DNA of 64,000 nucleotides from Cytidiella melzeri (lineage: Eukaryota; Basidiomycota; Agaricomycetes; Polyporales; Irpicaceae): the NCBI GenBank assembly GCA_022592445.1, contig JABYQR010000125.1, forward strand, positions 1 to 64,000, given 5' to 3'. Position numbers and translations under genes: made by a program. A model generated the notes under the pieces. That model saw only the letters and a list, made by a program, of their open reading frames with translations, ran no database searches and was not told where the DNA came from. This document shows, piece by piece, positions 1 through 11,215 of this stretch (position 1 is its first letter; each line of letters starts with the position of its first letter).

Positions 1-1053
1 GACGGAATAGCCGACCTTCACATCAAAGAGGTGTTCAGGCTCCACAGTATTCCCCGACAGTTCATATCTGATAGAGGACCTCAGTTTGCGGCCCGAGTAA
101 TGCAAGCGTTGTATAAACGACTAGGCATCACTGGCGCTATGACTACAGCCTATCATCCTCAGGCTAACGGTCAAACGGAAAGAGTCAACCAAGAAGTAGA
201 AAAGATTCTACGACTCTTTGTTGATCAACAACAAGACGATTGGGCAGAATACATCCCAGTGGCTGAATTCGCCATCAACTCTCGTGTCAACTCATCTACG
301 CAGCACTCTCCGTTTGAAGTCATGTACGGGTACCTACCAGATTTCACCATACCAGTCAGTCATCAAAGTCGCATGCCAAACCTGGACACACGTCTAGAAA
401 AGCTCAGACAGGTTTGGGCAGAAGCCAAAGCTGCTTCACGCCTTTCAAGGAAAAGATGGCCAAAGCTCCGCATACACCCGCAGAACTACTTCAGTCTTCA
501 AGGAAGGGGCCTCGTGTGGTTGTCTTTCAAGAACACCAAAGTACATCAGCAGTCTGACAAGCTAGGGCCTAGACAGCTTGGTCCCTTCACAGTTCTTCAG
601 AAAACCAGTGAACATACATATCGGATCAAACTCAAATCCGGATATTGTATTCACGACAACATCAACGTTGAACGGCTATCTCCGTATCGAGGAAACGAAG
701 TAAACAGCCTCATACCAGAACCACCAGCACCGATCATAGTAGATGATCAACAAGTCTATGAAGTTGAGAAGATCCTAGACAGTCGGATCTATCGGAAGCA
801 AATGCAGTACCTAGTCAAATGGAAAGGCTATGGAGAAGGCGATGTAACGTGGAAATCTGCAGTAAATCTGACCAATGCGAAAGAGAGCATTGCAGAGTTC
901 CACGCCAGACATACCAACACACCTCAGAAATTGCCCAAAGCACTCTTCAACTCCATTCATTGGAAACCGTTGGAGAACATCACAGAAGCTATTGCATCTG
1001 ACCCTGAGTGGGCAGATGGTAGAGTCCCTGGTCTTAGTTCATCGAGGCGATGA
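1..1053 (+). pseudogene. Gypsy X pol C-terminus: integrase core end plus chromodomain (5'-truncated by window)
   Basis: The frame is open from base 1, so this is the tail of a longer pol. It begins inside the integrase catalytic core (IPRQFISDRGPQF carries the second catalytic Asp; TAYHPQANGQTERVNQ carries the Glu). The integrase C-terminal domain follows (GRGLVWLSFKNTK, LGPRQLGPF), then a chromodomain near residues 245-300 (VEKILDSR, YLVKWKGYGEGDVTW). In chromovirus-type Ty3/Gypsy elements the chromodomain steers integration to modified chromatin. The visible part has no internal stop, and a polypurine tract and LTR follow the stop directly. This is the most intact Gypsy pol end in the window and may come from a young copy. 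The rest of the element lies to the left of the window. Confidence 0.9.
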
Positions 1054-1054
1054 A

Positions 1055-1071
1055 TTTTAGGAGGGGGGTAA
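1055..1071 (+). other. Polypurine tract of Gypsy X
   Basis: A purine-rich run with GGAGGGGGG sits immediately before the LTR start TGACATGG. This is the expected plus-strand primer site of an LTR retrotransposon and fixes the 5' edge of the LTR. Confidence 0.7.
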
Positions 1072-1859
1072 TGACATGGATAGTCCAACAGAGACCGGAT
1101 TTTTCCAACAATGTCACAAGTTTACAGCCTGAGGCGCCTATCTAGAGCGCTTATTTTCCGGCTAGGAGTGTTACTGGACCTAACCCTAACCCGGGTCACG
1201 TGACATCTTGCCTTATTTATCAATAGTCCAGACCCAAACCCTAGACTCAATCTGGAGCGGTTCCAGATCAACCTAGGCTATTGTTCTATTGTTCTCCTTC
1301 CATTGTTAGGGATTCCCCAGGGATTCCCCCAGTTCTTATTGTCCTATTGTCTTTTGTCTTTTGTCTTCTGTCTATTGTTAGGGATTCCCCCAGTTTCTAT
1401 TGTTCTATTGTTCCAGTTTCTATTGTTCTATTGTCTTATTGTTCCAGCTCTATTGTTCTACGTACCCTGGTCTTTGACAGCTACCCTGGTCCTTGACAGT
1501 TACCCTGGTCCCTTATTGTTCTATTGTTACTCCAGCCCCACAGTTACTCCAGTCCCTAGTGTGGGAACTTGTGCACAGACCACCCAGCCACAGTATATAT
1601 AGTAGCCCTTACCCTCCCTAGCTCTGCATCTTGACCTCTCTGTCATTTGCACTGCTAGGTGAGTTACTGCATGTAACTTAGTATCATACCTTATTAACTC
1701 TGTCATTTGCACTGCTAGTATCCGGCCTCTGTGCCTGCTTGCCTGCTTATCATCGACTCTGACCTTGTTGTCGTCGTTGAAGATCCTTTTCCTCTTCCAC
1801 CATCATCCATTCCACCCTTGTTTAGGGTTTAGCAGCATAACAGCAGTCGCTCTGCGACA
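1072..1859 (+). repeat. 3' LTR of Gypsy X
   Basis: The LTR starts TGACATGG and ends GCGACA. A reverse-complement relative occupies 8899-9614, and the two edges are fixed by that comparison. It holds a pyrimidine-rich run of TTCTATTG-type repeats (about 1270-1560) and a TATA-like TATATATA near 1593-1600. It begins 19 bp after the pol stop. Gag-coding sequence of Gypsy A starts directly at 1860, so element X is inserted in that gag. Confidence 0.88.
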
Positions 1860-2051
1860 AACCTCCTGGGAAGCGATGGTAAGCTCTCCAGTGTTGAACG
1901 CGCCCGCTGCATTGCAAACAATCTCTGTTTGTTCTGTGGTCTACCCGGACATTGCGCAAGCAAATGCCGCAAGGCCGCAAAGTCTTGTGCCGCCCAGTTG
2001 GCAGCACAGACCCCAGCGCCGAATGCCACATCCGGGTCGGGAAATGTCTGA
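1860..2051 (+). pseudogene. Gypsy A gag 3' end with CCHC zinc knuckle
   Basis: One open frame runs from the X LTR boundary to a TGA at 2049-2051. It contains CLFCGLPGHCASKC (1926-1967), a perfect C-x2-C-x4-H-x4-C zinc knuckle, the RNA-binding module of retrotransposon nucleocapsids. Because the frame reads straight out of the LTR edge, element X landed inside gag. The protease follows in another frame. Confidence 0.8.
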
Positions 2052-3118
2052 GCAGCCCTCAGTCCTTTGCACAAGTCGAGGGCTGCGCTGACCCCGCTCG
2101 TGCACCCAAGGACTTATACCTCAACGCTTCCAGTATTTCTTCGGACGCTTTATACATTTTTGTATCTTGTGATTCGATTTCTGATCCTCTACAAGCTCTG
2201 ATTGATAGCGGTTCCTCCCACTGCTTCATGGACATGGATATTGCAAAGAAGTACTCTCTCCCTCTTGTCTCCATCCCCGCAATTCCGCTCCGTTTGTTTG
2301 ATGGTCTTTCACAGTCTCTAATTCAATTTATGATAACTCTATCACTCCGCTTCCCTTCAGGGAAAATCTGTATGACACCTTTCTACATAACAAATCTTGA
2401 CAAATCCGCTTCTATCGTTTTAAAATATGATTGGCTCTCCCGCTACAACCTGTTGGTTGACTGGGCTGAGGGTCATATAACCTTCCAAGACAAAGAAGAA
2501 ACTCTGATTCAGAGTCCCTCCGCAACGGACAATTCAGACAAGTCCTCCAACGCGGATACTCCCGCATCTCATGCTTCAGAAGTCCTTCCGATATCCTTTA
2601 TAGGTGCTGCCGCGTATATATGCGCATGCAAACTGCCAGGCTCTGTTCAGATGTGTCTCTCTCTGCACGCCGTGCAGAATCATTCCTCCGAACCAATTCC
2701 AGACATCTCCGCACTTCCATCCAATTATCATGAATTTGCCAATGTGTTTTCTAACACCAAGGCTAACATCCTAGCTCTGCATCGTCCCTACAATATCCGA
2801 ATCGATTTAGAGGACGACAAACCTCTACCTCCGAGCCCCATGTATCTGCTCTCCGCAGTCGAGCAAAAGGCTCTTTGTGAGTTCCTTGACAAAAACGTCA
2901 ACTCCGGGTTCATCCGACAATCCACTTCTCTGCATGGTGCTCCAATTCTTTTCATCAAAAGAAGGATGGAACTCTTCAACTTTCCGTATCACCAAGAAGG
3001 ATTGCTATCCACTACCACTCATTTCCGACCTTCTGAACAGTCCGGGCAAGGCCTGACTCTATACAAAAATCGATCTCCGCCATGCCTATCATCTTGTCTG
3101 CATTGCCGAAGGCGATGA
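2052..3118 (+). pseudogene. Gypsy A protease and reverse transcriptase N-terminal part
   Basis: The frame starts out of phase with gag. The aspartic protease signature ALIDSGSSHCFMD lies near 2195-2235. A linker follows, then the start of reverse transcriptase (YHEFANVFSNTKA, RPYNIRIDLEDDKPLPPSPMY). After FIKRRMELFNF, near 2970, the frame is lost: the expected RT motifs continue in another phase beyond a stop ([11 protein letters not shown] near 3066). The protease catalytic triad D-S-G is intact, but the RT is broken. Confidence 0.82.
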
Positions 3119-3934
3119 GTGGAAAATAACCTTTCACACACGTTATGGTTCGTTTGAGTGGCTTGTAATGCCATTCGGACTTTCCAATGCACCCGCGGCT
3201 TTCCAATGTTTCATGAAAGACATTTTCCAGGACCTCCTCGATGTTAATGTCATTGTCTACTTAGATGATATCCTTATCTTCTCCGATAATATACAGTCCC
3301 ACCAGAAGCACGTCAAGAAAGTCCTACGCCGCCTCCGCAAACATGGGCTTTACGCTTGTGCTGATAAATGCGAATTTCACAAAGACACAGTAGAATACTT
3401 GAACTTCACCTTTCCCCCGAGGGCCTCCGCATGTCCTCAGATAAGGTCCAAACCATCCTAGACTGGCCAACTCCGCGCAAGGTCAAGGACATCCAGTCTT
3501 TCCTTGGATTCACCAATTTCTATTGTCGTTTCATTCCACACTACTCGGACATCACTGTTCCTCTTACCAGACTCACGCGCAAGTCCGCAATTTGGGCATG
3601 GACTGAACAGTGCCAGACTGCATTCGATACTCTCGAAAAAGCCTTCACCACTGCTCCGGTTCTGGTCCAATGAAATCCCTATGCTACAATCATTGTGGAA
3701 ACCGACGCCTCGGACTACGCTCTCGGCGCCATACTCTCTATCATCTCCGACGGGGAGATTCATCTGGTTGCTTTTCATTCTCGCACCTTCCCCGCACCCA
3801 AACTCAACTACAATGTGCACGACAAGGAGTTACTAGCGATTCATGAAGCCTTCCGGACTTGGTGTCATTACCTGGAGGGTACTCCATCTCCGATAGACGT
3901 GATCACCAACCACAAGAACCTGGAGTATTTTTGA
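3054..3934 (+). pseudogene. Gypsy A reverse transcriptase palm and RNase H, several breaks
   Basis: RT motifs continue in order: [15 protein letters not shown] (about 3160-3200), the catalytic [11 protein letters not shown] (about 3256-3290), then [13 protein letters not shown] shift near 3410 leads to the connection region (VKDIQSFLGFTNFYCRFIPH), ending at a TGA at 3671-3673. RNase H resumes downstream (VETDASDYALGAI, then HDKELLAIHEAFRTW) and stops at 3934. At least two frame changes and two stops separate these parts, so no functional polymerase is encoded. Confidence 0.82.
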
Positions 3935-3996
3935 CCACAAAACTCCTCACCCAATGACAGTCTCATTGGTCCGAATTCCTATCCAGTTTTAATCTT

Positions 3997-5202
3997 GTGA
4001 TCCGTTTCAGACCTGGGAAACTCGGAACCAAGCCGGACACATTAATTAGACAATGGGACGTCTACCCTAAAGAGGGAGGTAGTGGCTATGCCAGTGTAAA
4101 CCCGCATAACTTCAAACCTATCTTCTCCTCTGAACACCTCATTGCCTCGATCCGCGCATCCGCACTCATGGAACCGACACTCCGCAGTGTTAATATCTTC
4201 GACTCCAAAGAACTCTACAAGGATATCCTCCAATCCCTACCCTCAGACACGTATGCTCAACAACTCCGTTCAAAACCTCTTCCTCCAAGGTGGGTTGACA
4301 ATCCGCAAGGATTGTTACTGCATGATGGCAAGATACATGTCCCAGACATCGCTGGCCTCCGCCTCCGTGTCCTCCGCCTCCGCGTCCTTCGCTACAGACA
4401 TGGCCACCTCTTATTGGGTCACTACGGGGTTAGTAAGACACTAGCCCTGGTCCGAAGAGAGTTCTCATGGCCAAAACTCTGAACCTTTGTACAAGATTAC
4501 TGCAAGTCTTGCACAACTTGTAAACAATTGAAGGCTCCGAGACACAAGCCTTATGGTACGGTCCAACAACTCCCAGTCCCGACGCGCCCTTGGGATTCTA
4601 TTTCTATGGATTTCATTGAGCAACTCCCGGACTCCGCAGGCTTTACAGCCATACTCGTTATTGTGGACCGCCTCAGTAAACAAGGCATATTCATCCCCAC
4701 ATACGACACAATAGACTCTGCGGGTTTGGCTAAACTATTCGTCCTTCATGTCTTTTCCAAGCATGGAGTCCCTTCTCACTGCACCTCCGACTGGGGCACG
4801 GAGTTTGTTTCATGGTGCTTCAGAGCCTTAGGACAGGCTTTGGACATGAACCTCCACTTCACCTCCGGTTATTACCCCAAAGCAGATGGTCAGACAGAAA
4901 GGACCAACCAAACCCTTGAGCAATACCTCCGCGCGTACTGCAACTACCAGCAAGACAACTGGTCGGACTTGCTACCTCTCGCGGAGTTCACCTTCAACAA
5001 CATCCCTAGCGCAACTACTGGTGTTTCTCCTTTCTTTGCAAACAAAGGCTACCATCCCAACATCACCATACACCTCGAACGTAGTCTTGCCTCTGCACGC
5101 ACTCATGAACTCGCTGTTAACCTCAAGGACTTACACGAATACTTGGAAGAAAGCATGCGCGAAGCCCAACTCCGATACCAAGGTTCCGCAAATGCTGCAT
5201 GA
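3997..5202 (+). pseudogene. Gypsy A integrase: zinc-binding domain and DDE core
   Basis: The RNase H to integrase linker (FRPGKLGTKPDTLIRQWD) leads to the HHCC zinc-binding region (LLGHYGVSKTLALVRREFSWP), which ends at a stop at 4482. The frame resumes with CKSCTTCKQLKAPRHKPYG. The catalytic core is readable: first Asp in ISMDFIEQLPD, second Asp in CTSDWGTEF, Glu in KADGQTERTNQ. Within the second motif the usual SDRG reads SDWG. A TGA at 5200-5202 follows SANAA. The inverted relative is at 44453-45712. Confidence 0.85.
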
Positions 5203-5684
5203 AAAGCGCCTCTGCAATGGGACGTCGGAGATCGCGTCTTTGTCAAAGCAAAGTACTTCAACACCACACAACCATCTAAGAAACTTGCCGAGAAGTATCT
5301 CGGACCTTTTGAGATTATTGGACGCATTGGTCCGCAATCCTTCACGCTCAATCTCCCTGACACAATGCGAGCAGTACATCCAGTATACCATGTCTCTATG
5401 TTAGAGTCACACACACCCAGCGAGATCCACAACCAAGTCCCATCGCCACCTCCGCCGGTTGAAATTGATGGAGAAATTGAATACGAGATTGCGGAGGTAC
5501 TCGACTCTAAACTGATCACCAACGCCGCACATTTCCGCTTCTTTACCTAGTCCAATGGCTAGGATACAAGGGAACGGACAAAGAAACTTCATGGGTTCAA
5601 GCTACAGAGATAAATGGTGCTCCAGAATCCATTGCTGATATTCATAACCATTATCCAAAGAAACCCGGACCTTTACCTTTGTAA
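5203..5684 (+). pseudogene. Gypsy A integrase C-terminus and chromodomain-like tail
   Basis: Pol continues after the stop with the C-terminal motif VHPVYHVSMLESHTPSE and a chromodomain-like end. The latter is split by a frame change near 5540: EIEYEIAEVLDSK on one side, YLVQWLGYKGTDKETSW on the other. It finishes PKKPGPLPL with TAA at 5682-5684. Gypsy C ends pol with the same PKKPGPLPL motif, so A and C are related families. Confidence 0.78.
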
Positions 5685-5861
5685 TTATCTGTTTGTTTGT
5701 TTCATTATCCTTATATCATCTCCGCATTTCCGCAACTCCTCAAATCCGCACACATTCATGCTTCATAACAAAAGTGCAAGGATGATGTTGGAGGTTTAAT
5801 TCATAGTATACAATAAACAATAAAGGAAAAAACTACTCTAAGTTTCCTTCTCTTTTCCTTT

Positions 5862-7206
5862 TCACTTCTGCGGAGCACCAGTTGCCTGCGCCGCCTCCGC
5901 GGTCTTCTTTGCTTCTTCCCACAATCTCTGCCTTTCCTTCTTTTGCTCAACCTCAATGTGCTCTACTTCCTCCACCTCCATCATCCTCCGGATGTCGTTG
6001 CAGAACACAGTTAGGGTGTCCCGGATCGCCCGTCCCTCGGCCAGGAGGTCTGCCTGTGAGTCTGCAACTTTGCGCAGAGCACCAGTGAACGCCTCTAAGG
6101 TGTTGACTGAACTGAACGCAGAGTCCGACATCTCTGCCTCCGAGGATTCCGACGTGGACTCCGTCAACTTCTCCACCAACTCCATCCTTGCAGGGTCCCA
6201 CATTCCCTCATCCTGATCCCGGATATCATACGTCCGCGACTTTTTCTTCTTCGGCCCTGTCGCCTCCGATCCTTTTCTCTTCCTCGCTGAAGTTTCAGAC
6301 ATTCCGAACGTCGACTTCTCCAGCTGAGGCGCCGTCACCCTAGAAGGCCCGGCCTTTGGCGTTGCCTTCAGAGTTTTTGTCGGACCACCCTCTGCACAAC
6401 CCTTCCTCACCTCCTTGACCGAGACATCACCAACCTTGCAAGACCATTTACCGGTCCTGCAAGCATAACACGCTCTTCCTTTTGTCTTTGCATCCAACTC
6501 CCAGAAGCAATCAGACTTGGACTTGATGCATGTATTGCATTGCACCTCCGACATGCTCCAGTGGACCTCTATGACGGTCTCTCCGCGAACCACACTTGTC
6601 GTCTTCGTAATGACTTGAACTTTCTTTTTCCTTGGAGTCCGCTCTGCGTCCTCCATCTCTGCGTTCTCCTCCTCATCCTTGTCCGTCTCCTCCTCCTTCT
6701 TGTCTTTGTCCGTAGGGACGTATTGCGAGGTTGCAGGACTTGAAGTCCTGCTCCGCTGAATTGTACCTGCAACGAATGGAGAAGGCGCCGTTGTCGCACT
6801 CGCCGTAATTCTTGCCGCAATCCCAGCAACTGCCAACTCTACAATCGCCTTACGCTCCTTCTCCTCTGCGGCCCTCTTTGCCAGCATCAACCGCTTACCC
6901 TCAGCGGCCACCTTTTTCCTTGCCTCCTCCGCTTCCGCCTTCTTCCTCGCCTCCTCGGCCTCCATCCTCATCTTCTCCTGCGCCGCAGTGATCAACTCTG
7001 CCATCTTTTGGCGTTCCTCCTCAGCCGCTGCCTCCGCCCTCAACTCCTTCTCCTCCTCCTCCTCCATTCTTGCCAGCTTGACCTTCCTTGCAGCAATTTC
7101 TCGCTGCCTCCATGCGAACCAATCAGCGGCAGTCTCTGGAAAGGAGTTGTTGAAGTCAGCCTATCTCCATCAAGGAGCGGAAACACTCACCATTGGGGGT
7201 GGACAT
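5862..7206 (-). CDS. Antisense accessory gene of Gypsy A: coiled coil plus Zn2Cys6-like protein, spliced
   Basis: A gene on the strand opposite to pol, ending 178 bp from the pol stop. The uninterrupted ORF starts at 7067. A better model has a 16-nt first exon (7206-7191, MSTPN), a 55-nt GT-AG intron (7190-7136) and exon 2 from 7135, giving about 429 residues. The same splice model fits Gypsy B and, with different sequence, Gypsy C. Visible parts, counting from the Met at 7067: a Glu/Lys/Ala-rich coiled coil (1-75), a Lys/Asp/Glu-rich acidic stretch (120-142), six cysteines at 177, 180, 187, 200, 203 and 210 (C-x2-C-x6-C-x12-C-x2-C-x6-C, the spacing of fungal Zn2Cys6 DNA-binding clusters), a bipartite basic motif KRKGSEATGPKKKK, and a C-terminal helical region. 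The Zn2Cys6 label is by spacing only. A nuclear regulatory role is inferred. No lesion is seen, although the pol beside it is dead. Confidence 0.75.
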
Positions 7207-7361
7207 GTTGTTGCTGGGAACAGGGTAGTGGTGGGTGAAGAAAGAAAAGTTGAAGTCCAGCATCCGCACACTCTCAGGACTTTATACCAAAACTCCAGAT
7301 CTCCAATGCGGATACACTAGAAGCATTGCCCTCAGGGGTTCGGGCCTTAAGGGGGAGGTAC

Positions 7362-7941
7362 TGTTAAAACCCGGTCCAACCACCCGACTTCACGTGACCT
7401 CCGCACCCGAACACCGCGCTGCATACTCTGCATCTCCGCACCCACGTCATCATGACCCTTATCATCTGTTTCCTTTACATCATGCTGTGTACAATTCTCT
7501 TATTGCTCCGCAAGCATGCGCATTTCCCTTTGTTCCGCTTATGTCTACTCCTATTGGACTTGAAGTCATTGTAGTATATATACAAGACCCAACTGTAGTA
7601 AATAAGCAATTCAAATATCAAATAAGACTCCCCTTCTTATCCTCTCTTTGTCTGCATTCAACTTCACTAGCTGAAGTCGTCTTACTCGTCGTTGTCCAAC
7701 ATCTCCTCACTGTCTCCGGTGTTCCAATTGCCACACCTCCGCAGGTCCGCATTTTGATTGAGCCTTGCTCTTGAACCTTTGATCCTGCTAAGTACAAATT
7801 TGAGTCACAAGAATCCCGAGTGGCGCAACTTAACTAGTTGAAGCCAACACTCATTCTGATCCCCCTCGTTTGCTCCTCTGTTTCCACATCTCCGCGAACT
7901 CTGCAACTCCGTGTCCCTTCCATTTCGTCTTGCTCTTAACA
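7362..7941 (+). repeat. 3' LTR of Gypsy A
   Basis: It starts TGTTAAAAC right after the purine tract AAGGGGGAGGTAC and ends CTCTTAACA. The inverted counterpart at 41683-42244 shows the same edges. A TATA-like GTATATATA lies near 7573-7581. It shares blocks with the Gypsy C LTR (for example GGCGCAACTTAA and CACTAGCTGAAG-type stretches). The antisense gene begins 155 bp before this LTR, so an antisense promoter in or near it is plausible but not shown. Confidence 0.82.
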
Positions 7942-8898
7942 GAGTTCCAAACACAAAATGCAGTCACTGATTAAGATGAAGGTGGTCGCTGTGAAACACA
8001 GTTGCAGTGAAAGTAAACACAGTAAGCTCAATGCAGTAAAGATGAAACGCAGACGCAGTAACACAGTAAAATAACGCAGTTAGGAATAGAAGCAACACAA
8101 CGAAAACAAACAAATTGCAGACAAAGGGTAAACTAATTGGATGCGGAACACCGTGTAAGGCTATGCTAGACCAAAGTCAGTTTGACTCAATCAATTGGTT
8201 GCAGGAGCAATAATGAAGGACAACTCCTCCAGAGCGGCGATGCGTGTTACAAGCAAAAGTGTGGCCAACAATGATGTTGGCGGAGCTTGTGAGGTTGAAC
8301 TGGATAAGTTCGCACTTGTGGTTATCACCTTTGAAGTCTGGCAAGAGTCAACAATCTGGATGTGGTGCGAGCAGGTGGTCGCAGTTGAGCAGAACAAAAG
8401 GTCCAGAGCACAGGGGAATTGGGTGATCGCTCTGAGTGTTGAAATAAGAGCAATTATCAAGAGAGTCCGCAACTGAGGCAACGGACGACACTGGCAAAGT
8501 GAATTTAGTGGTGGATCTCTTGGGGGAGATGGTAGGTGCTACTGAGGGTCTGGGTGGAGGCATAGGCACGGGGATGATGGGGTAGTGGTGAACGACGTTG
8601 TGTTGCGGGTGGTAAGGACAGCGACCGTCTGGCAAGTGTGGAACAGTTGGACAATAGCGGCAAACACAAGGCGGATTGTGAATTGTAGGTGCGGCGGACA
8701 TAAACATGGTTGAGAACACAGTAGAGCAACGCAGGAGATGCTACAGCTTATTGACGCAAAGAGACTCCCCCAACTCGAGCACAAAGTGTAAAGAGAACTC
8801 TGAGAAGTGGGGGGGGATCAATTGTCTATCTACGCAGTACAGACAAAACCTTTTTATACCTAAGCCCATCTCCTAAACCTTTCCTTCTTTATCCTAAG
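7942..8898. other. Unassigned 957-bp stretch
   Basis: I recognise no gene here. The stretch about 7950-8090 is rich in CAGTAA/CACAGT-type words. Short ORFs on both strands around 8190-8780 are unrelated to any family I recognise and overlap one another. The solo LTR at 8899 is inserted at its right edge, at CTAAG. Confidence 0.5.
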
Positions 8899-9614
8899 TG
8901 TTGCGGAGTGACTGCTGTTATGCTGCTAAACCCTAAACAAGAGTGGAATGGATGATGGTGGAAGAGGAAAGGGATCTCCAACGACGACAACAAGGTCAGA
9001 GTCGATGATAAGCAGGCAAGCAGGCACAGAGGCTGGATACTAGCAGTGCAAATGACAGAGTTAATATGGTATAATACTAAGTTACATGCAGTAACTCACC
9101 TAGCAGTGCAAATGACAGAGAGGTCAAGATGCAGAGCTAGGGAGGGTAAGGGCTACTATATATACTGTGGCTGGGTGGTCTGTGCACAAGTTCCCACACT
9201 AGGGACTGGAGTAACTGTGGGGCTGGAGTAACAATAGAACAATAAGGGACCAGGGTAACTGTCAAGGACCAGGGTAGCTGTCAAAGACCAGGGTACGTAG
9301 AACAATAGAGCTGGAACAATAAGACAATAGAACAATAGAAACTGGAACAATAGAACAATAGAAACTGGGGGAATCCCTAACAATAGAAGGAGAACAATAG
9401 AACAATAGCCTAGGTTGATCTGGAACCGCTCCAGGTTGAGTCTAGGGTTTGGGTCTGGACTATTGATAAATAAGGCAGGATGTCACGTGACCCGGGTTAG
9501 GGTTAGGTCTGGTAACACTCCTAGCCGGAAAATAAGCGCTCTAGATAGGCGCCTCAGGCTGTAAACTTGTGACATTGTTGGAAAAATCCGGTCTCTGTTG
9601 GACTATCCATGTCA
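8899..9614 (-). repeat. Solo LTR of Gypsy X family with 5-bp target duplication
   Basis: Reverse-complement relative of the LTR at 1072-1859. In plus orientation it starts TGTTGCGG and ends CCATGTCA. It is flanked by CTAAG at 8894-8898 and CTAAG at 9615-9619, a perfect 5-bp target-site duplication. There is no internal element sequence, so this is a solo LTR left by LTR-LTR recombination. Confidence 0.9.
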
Positions 9615-10164
9615 CTAAGCCCAAATGCGAGAGTGAGAAACCAGTGCGCCAGAGTACTTCTGCTAACGGAAGCAAAGCAATCAGCAAATCAATGCTCAGC
9701 AGGACCCAGCGTTAGTCAAGGCGGAGAGCCAACACGCGCCTTAATGACTGAAAGAGTGCCAACAGTTGCGAGCAGGTGATGCTGCACCGTTCAGGAGTTG
9801 CACAGCGTGGCGTGATAGGAGCCTCCATGAAACGTATGCCGTGAGTCAAATTTCTTCTGACGTTGGTCTGACCCACGTCTGAAACACTTGGTGGCTGGTT
9901 GGTCCGTACTCCGATGCAAAGAGCATGTGTCTGTGAGGTAGAGGCCAGTGCGAGTTCCCGGCCTCGATGTTTCCGGCAGGTCGCTGCCCCTTGGCAAGTC
10001 CTCTGATCCTCGGCAAACACCTCGTGACCTCGATGAATATCTCATGCCCGCGGCACTGGGAAAGTGGGGGATTTGCCACTCAGGAGGACACAGGCTGCGC
10101 AAATGGCTAAATGCTTCTGTGTCTCCGCACCTAGCCGTTTTCTGGGTGTATCAGCGTTCACCGG
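9615..10164. other. Unassigned stretch between two LTRs
   Basis: About 550 bp between the solo LTR and the Gypsy F LTR. The minus-strand ORFs here (9712-10102) overlap each other in different frames and carry no recognisable domain. Part of the right end (from about 10085) may be diverged F LTR sequence, because words such as GTGTATCAGCG resemble the F LTR ends at 14860 and 57730. Confidence 0.4.
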
Positions 10165-10820
10165 CTATAAATCTCATGCATATGTCTAGCCCAGTAAAGA
10201 CCAAGTTAGTATTTGGTAATACTAGCTAAGTAGTACAGGAGGGGGTTTGCTTACCTAGCCCAGTAAAGACCAAGAGGTCGAGATGGGGGGCTAGGAGCAT
10301 ACATGCAGCAGTATATATAGACTTCAGGGACCTGCGCACAGACCATGTTAAGGGCAGGCTTTGCAAGAAGCCGTGTGAACAAAGAACAATAGAACTACCT
10401 AAAGGAGAACAATAGCTATTGTCTGGACTCTGCCAAGACCTCTACTCATGATCTATCTAAAAGGAGACCAGTTATTGTATTCCATTCCCACACCTGTGAG
10501 AACACTCCACCATAAAGAGAACAGTAGCGAAAGAACAATAGGAGTCCACGTGAACAGTATCTATGACACCAAACCCTAGCTATGGGCTGAGCCATGTGGT
10601 TGTAACCATGTGGTCTTATATAAGCTTAATCACATGCCAGTGTGGCGTAGCAGCAAGTAATGTGACCATGTAGAGCATCTAAGCCATGTGATACAGGCAC
10701 TTAATAGACGTGCAAGTGGTTTGTGTAGAGAGTGTTGCAACTGGGTTGCAGCCTGAGGTTTAAAGATAAAAACAAAAGGTAAATTGCAAAAAATCAGGGC
10801 TAGTTGGGCCATCCACAACA
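10165..10820 (-). repeat. 3' LTR of Gypsy F (left edge uncertain)
   Basis: Reading on minus it starts TGTTGTGGATGGCC at 10820, preceded by a purine tract (GGAGGTGGTAA). It matches two solo LTRs of the same family at 14226-14918 (plus) and 57637-58395 (minus). It carries two copies of TAGCCCAGTAAAGACCAAG (about 10187 and 10256) and a TATATATAG near 10311-10319. The distal end is diverged, so the left boundary is approximate. Confidence 0.75.
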
Positions 10821-11215
10821 TTACCACCTCCTAAAATCGAGCATCCTTGCAAAGCATCACTGTGCTGTGGTGATAGAGGTCTTCTACCCGTCTACAGTGA
10901 TTCAGCAGAATTGCCCCAATTGTCTAGTCAGAAGGATGCTAGGAAGTTTCTCCCCTTCTGGTGTGGTTGACTCGATGTTACCTGTCAGTGTGATGTTCTT
11001 GAGATATCCAGACCAATGTGTTTGCCTTCATCCCAGCTAAGATTGTATGTAGAGGGATAGATTGTGCGAAGGAAAGCGGGGTTGGTCTGGGTATTGAATT
11101 TTCAAAAATGCAAGCAGAGATCTGCAAAGAGTGAAGCTTTGATGACCCGGGGTGCTCTGCAATTTGCTTTGTAGAAGTTCTCAATCGCTTCTTGACTGTT
11201 CTCGAGGTTTTTGAC

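Larger units (their letters stand above)
1860..7941 (+). mobile_element. Gypsy A, degraded LTR retrotransposon with antisense gene
   Basis: The plus-strand order is gag end, protease, reverse transcriptase, RNase H, integrase, chromodomain-like tail, then a convergent gene on the minus strand, a polypurine tract (about 7349-7360) and the 3' LTR (7362-7941). The 5' LTR and most of gag are cut off by element X. An inverted sister copy (Gypsy B) spans 41683-45712. Pol has several stops and frameshifts, so this copy cannot be autonomous. Confidence 0.85.

Noticed and set aside
1281..1602. Plus-strand frames in the LTR at 1072-1859
   Set aside because: Repeated LSFVFCLL-type peptides come from the TTCTATTG-type repeats of the LTR. 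The complement appears in the solo LTR at 8899-9614. Not coding.
5953..6201. Frames opposite the antisense gene (both strands)
   Set aside because: Shadows of the conserved 401-codon frame. The same shadows recur in Gypsy B as expected.
8191..8784. Overlapping 60-120 codon frames on both strands
   Set aside because: No conserved domain, no second copy, and mutual overlap. Treated as unassigned.
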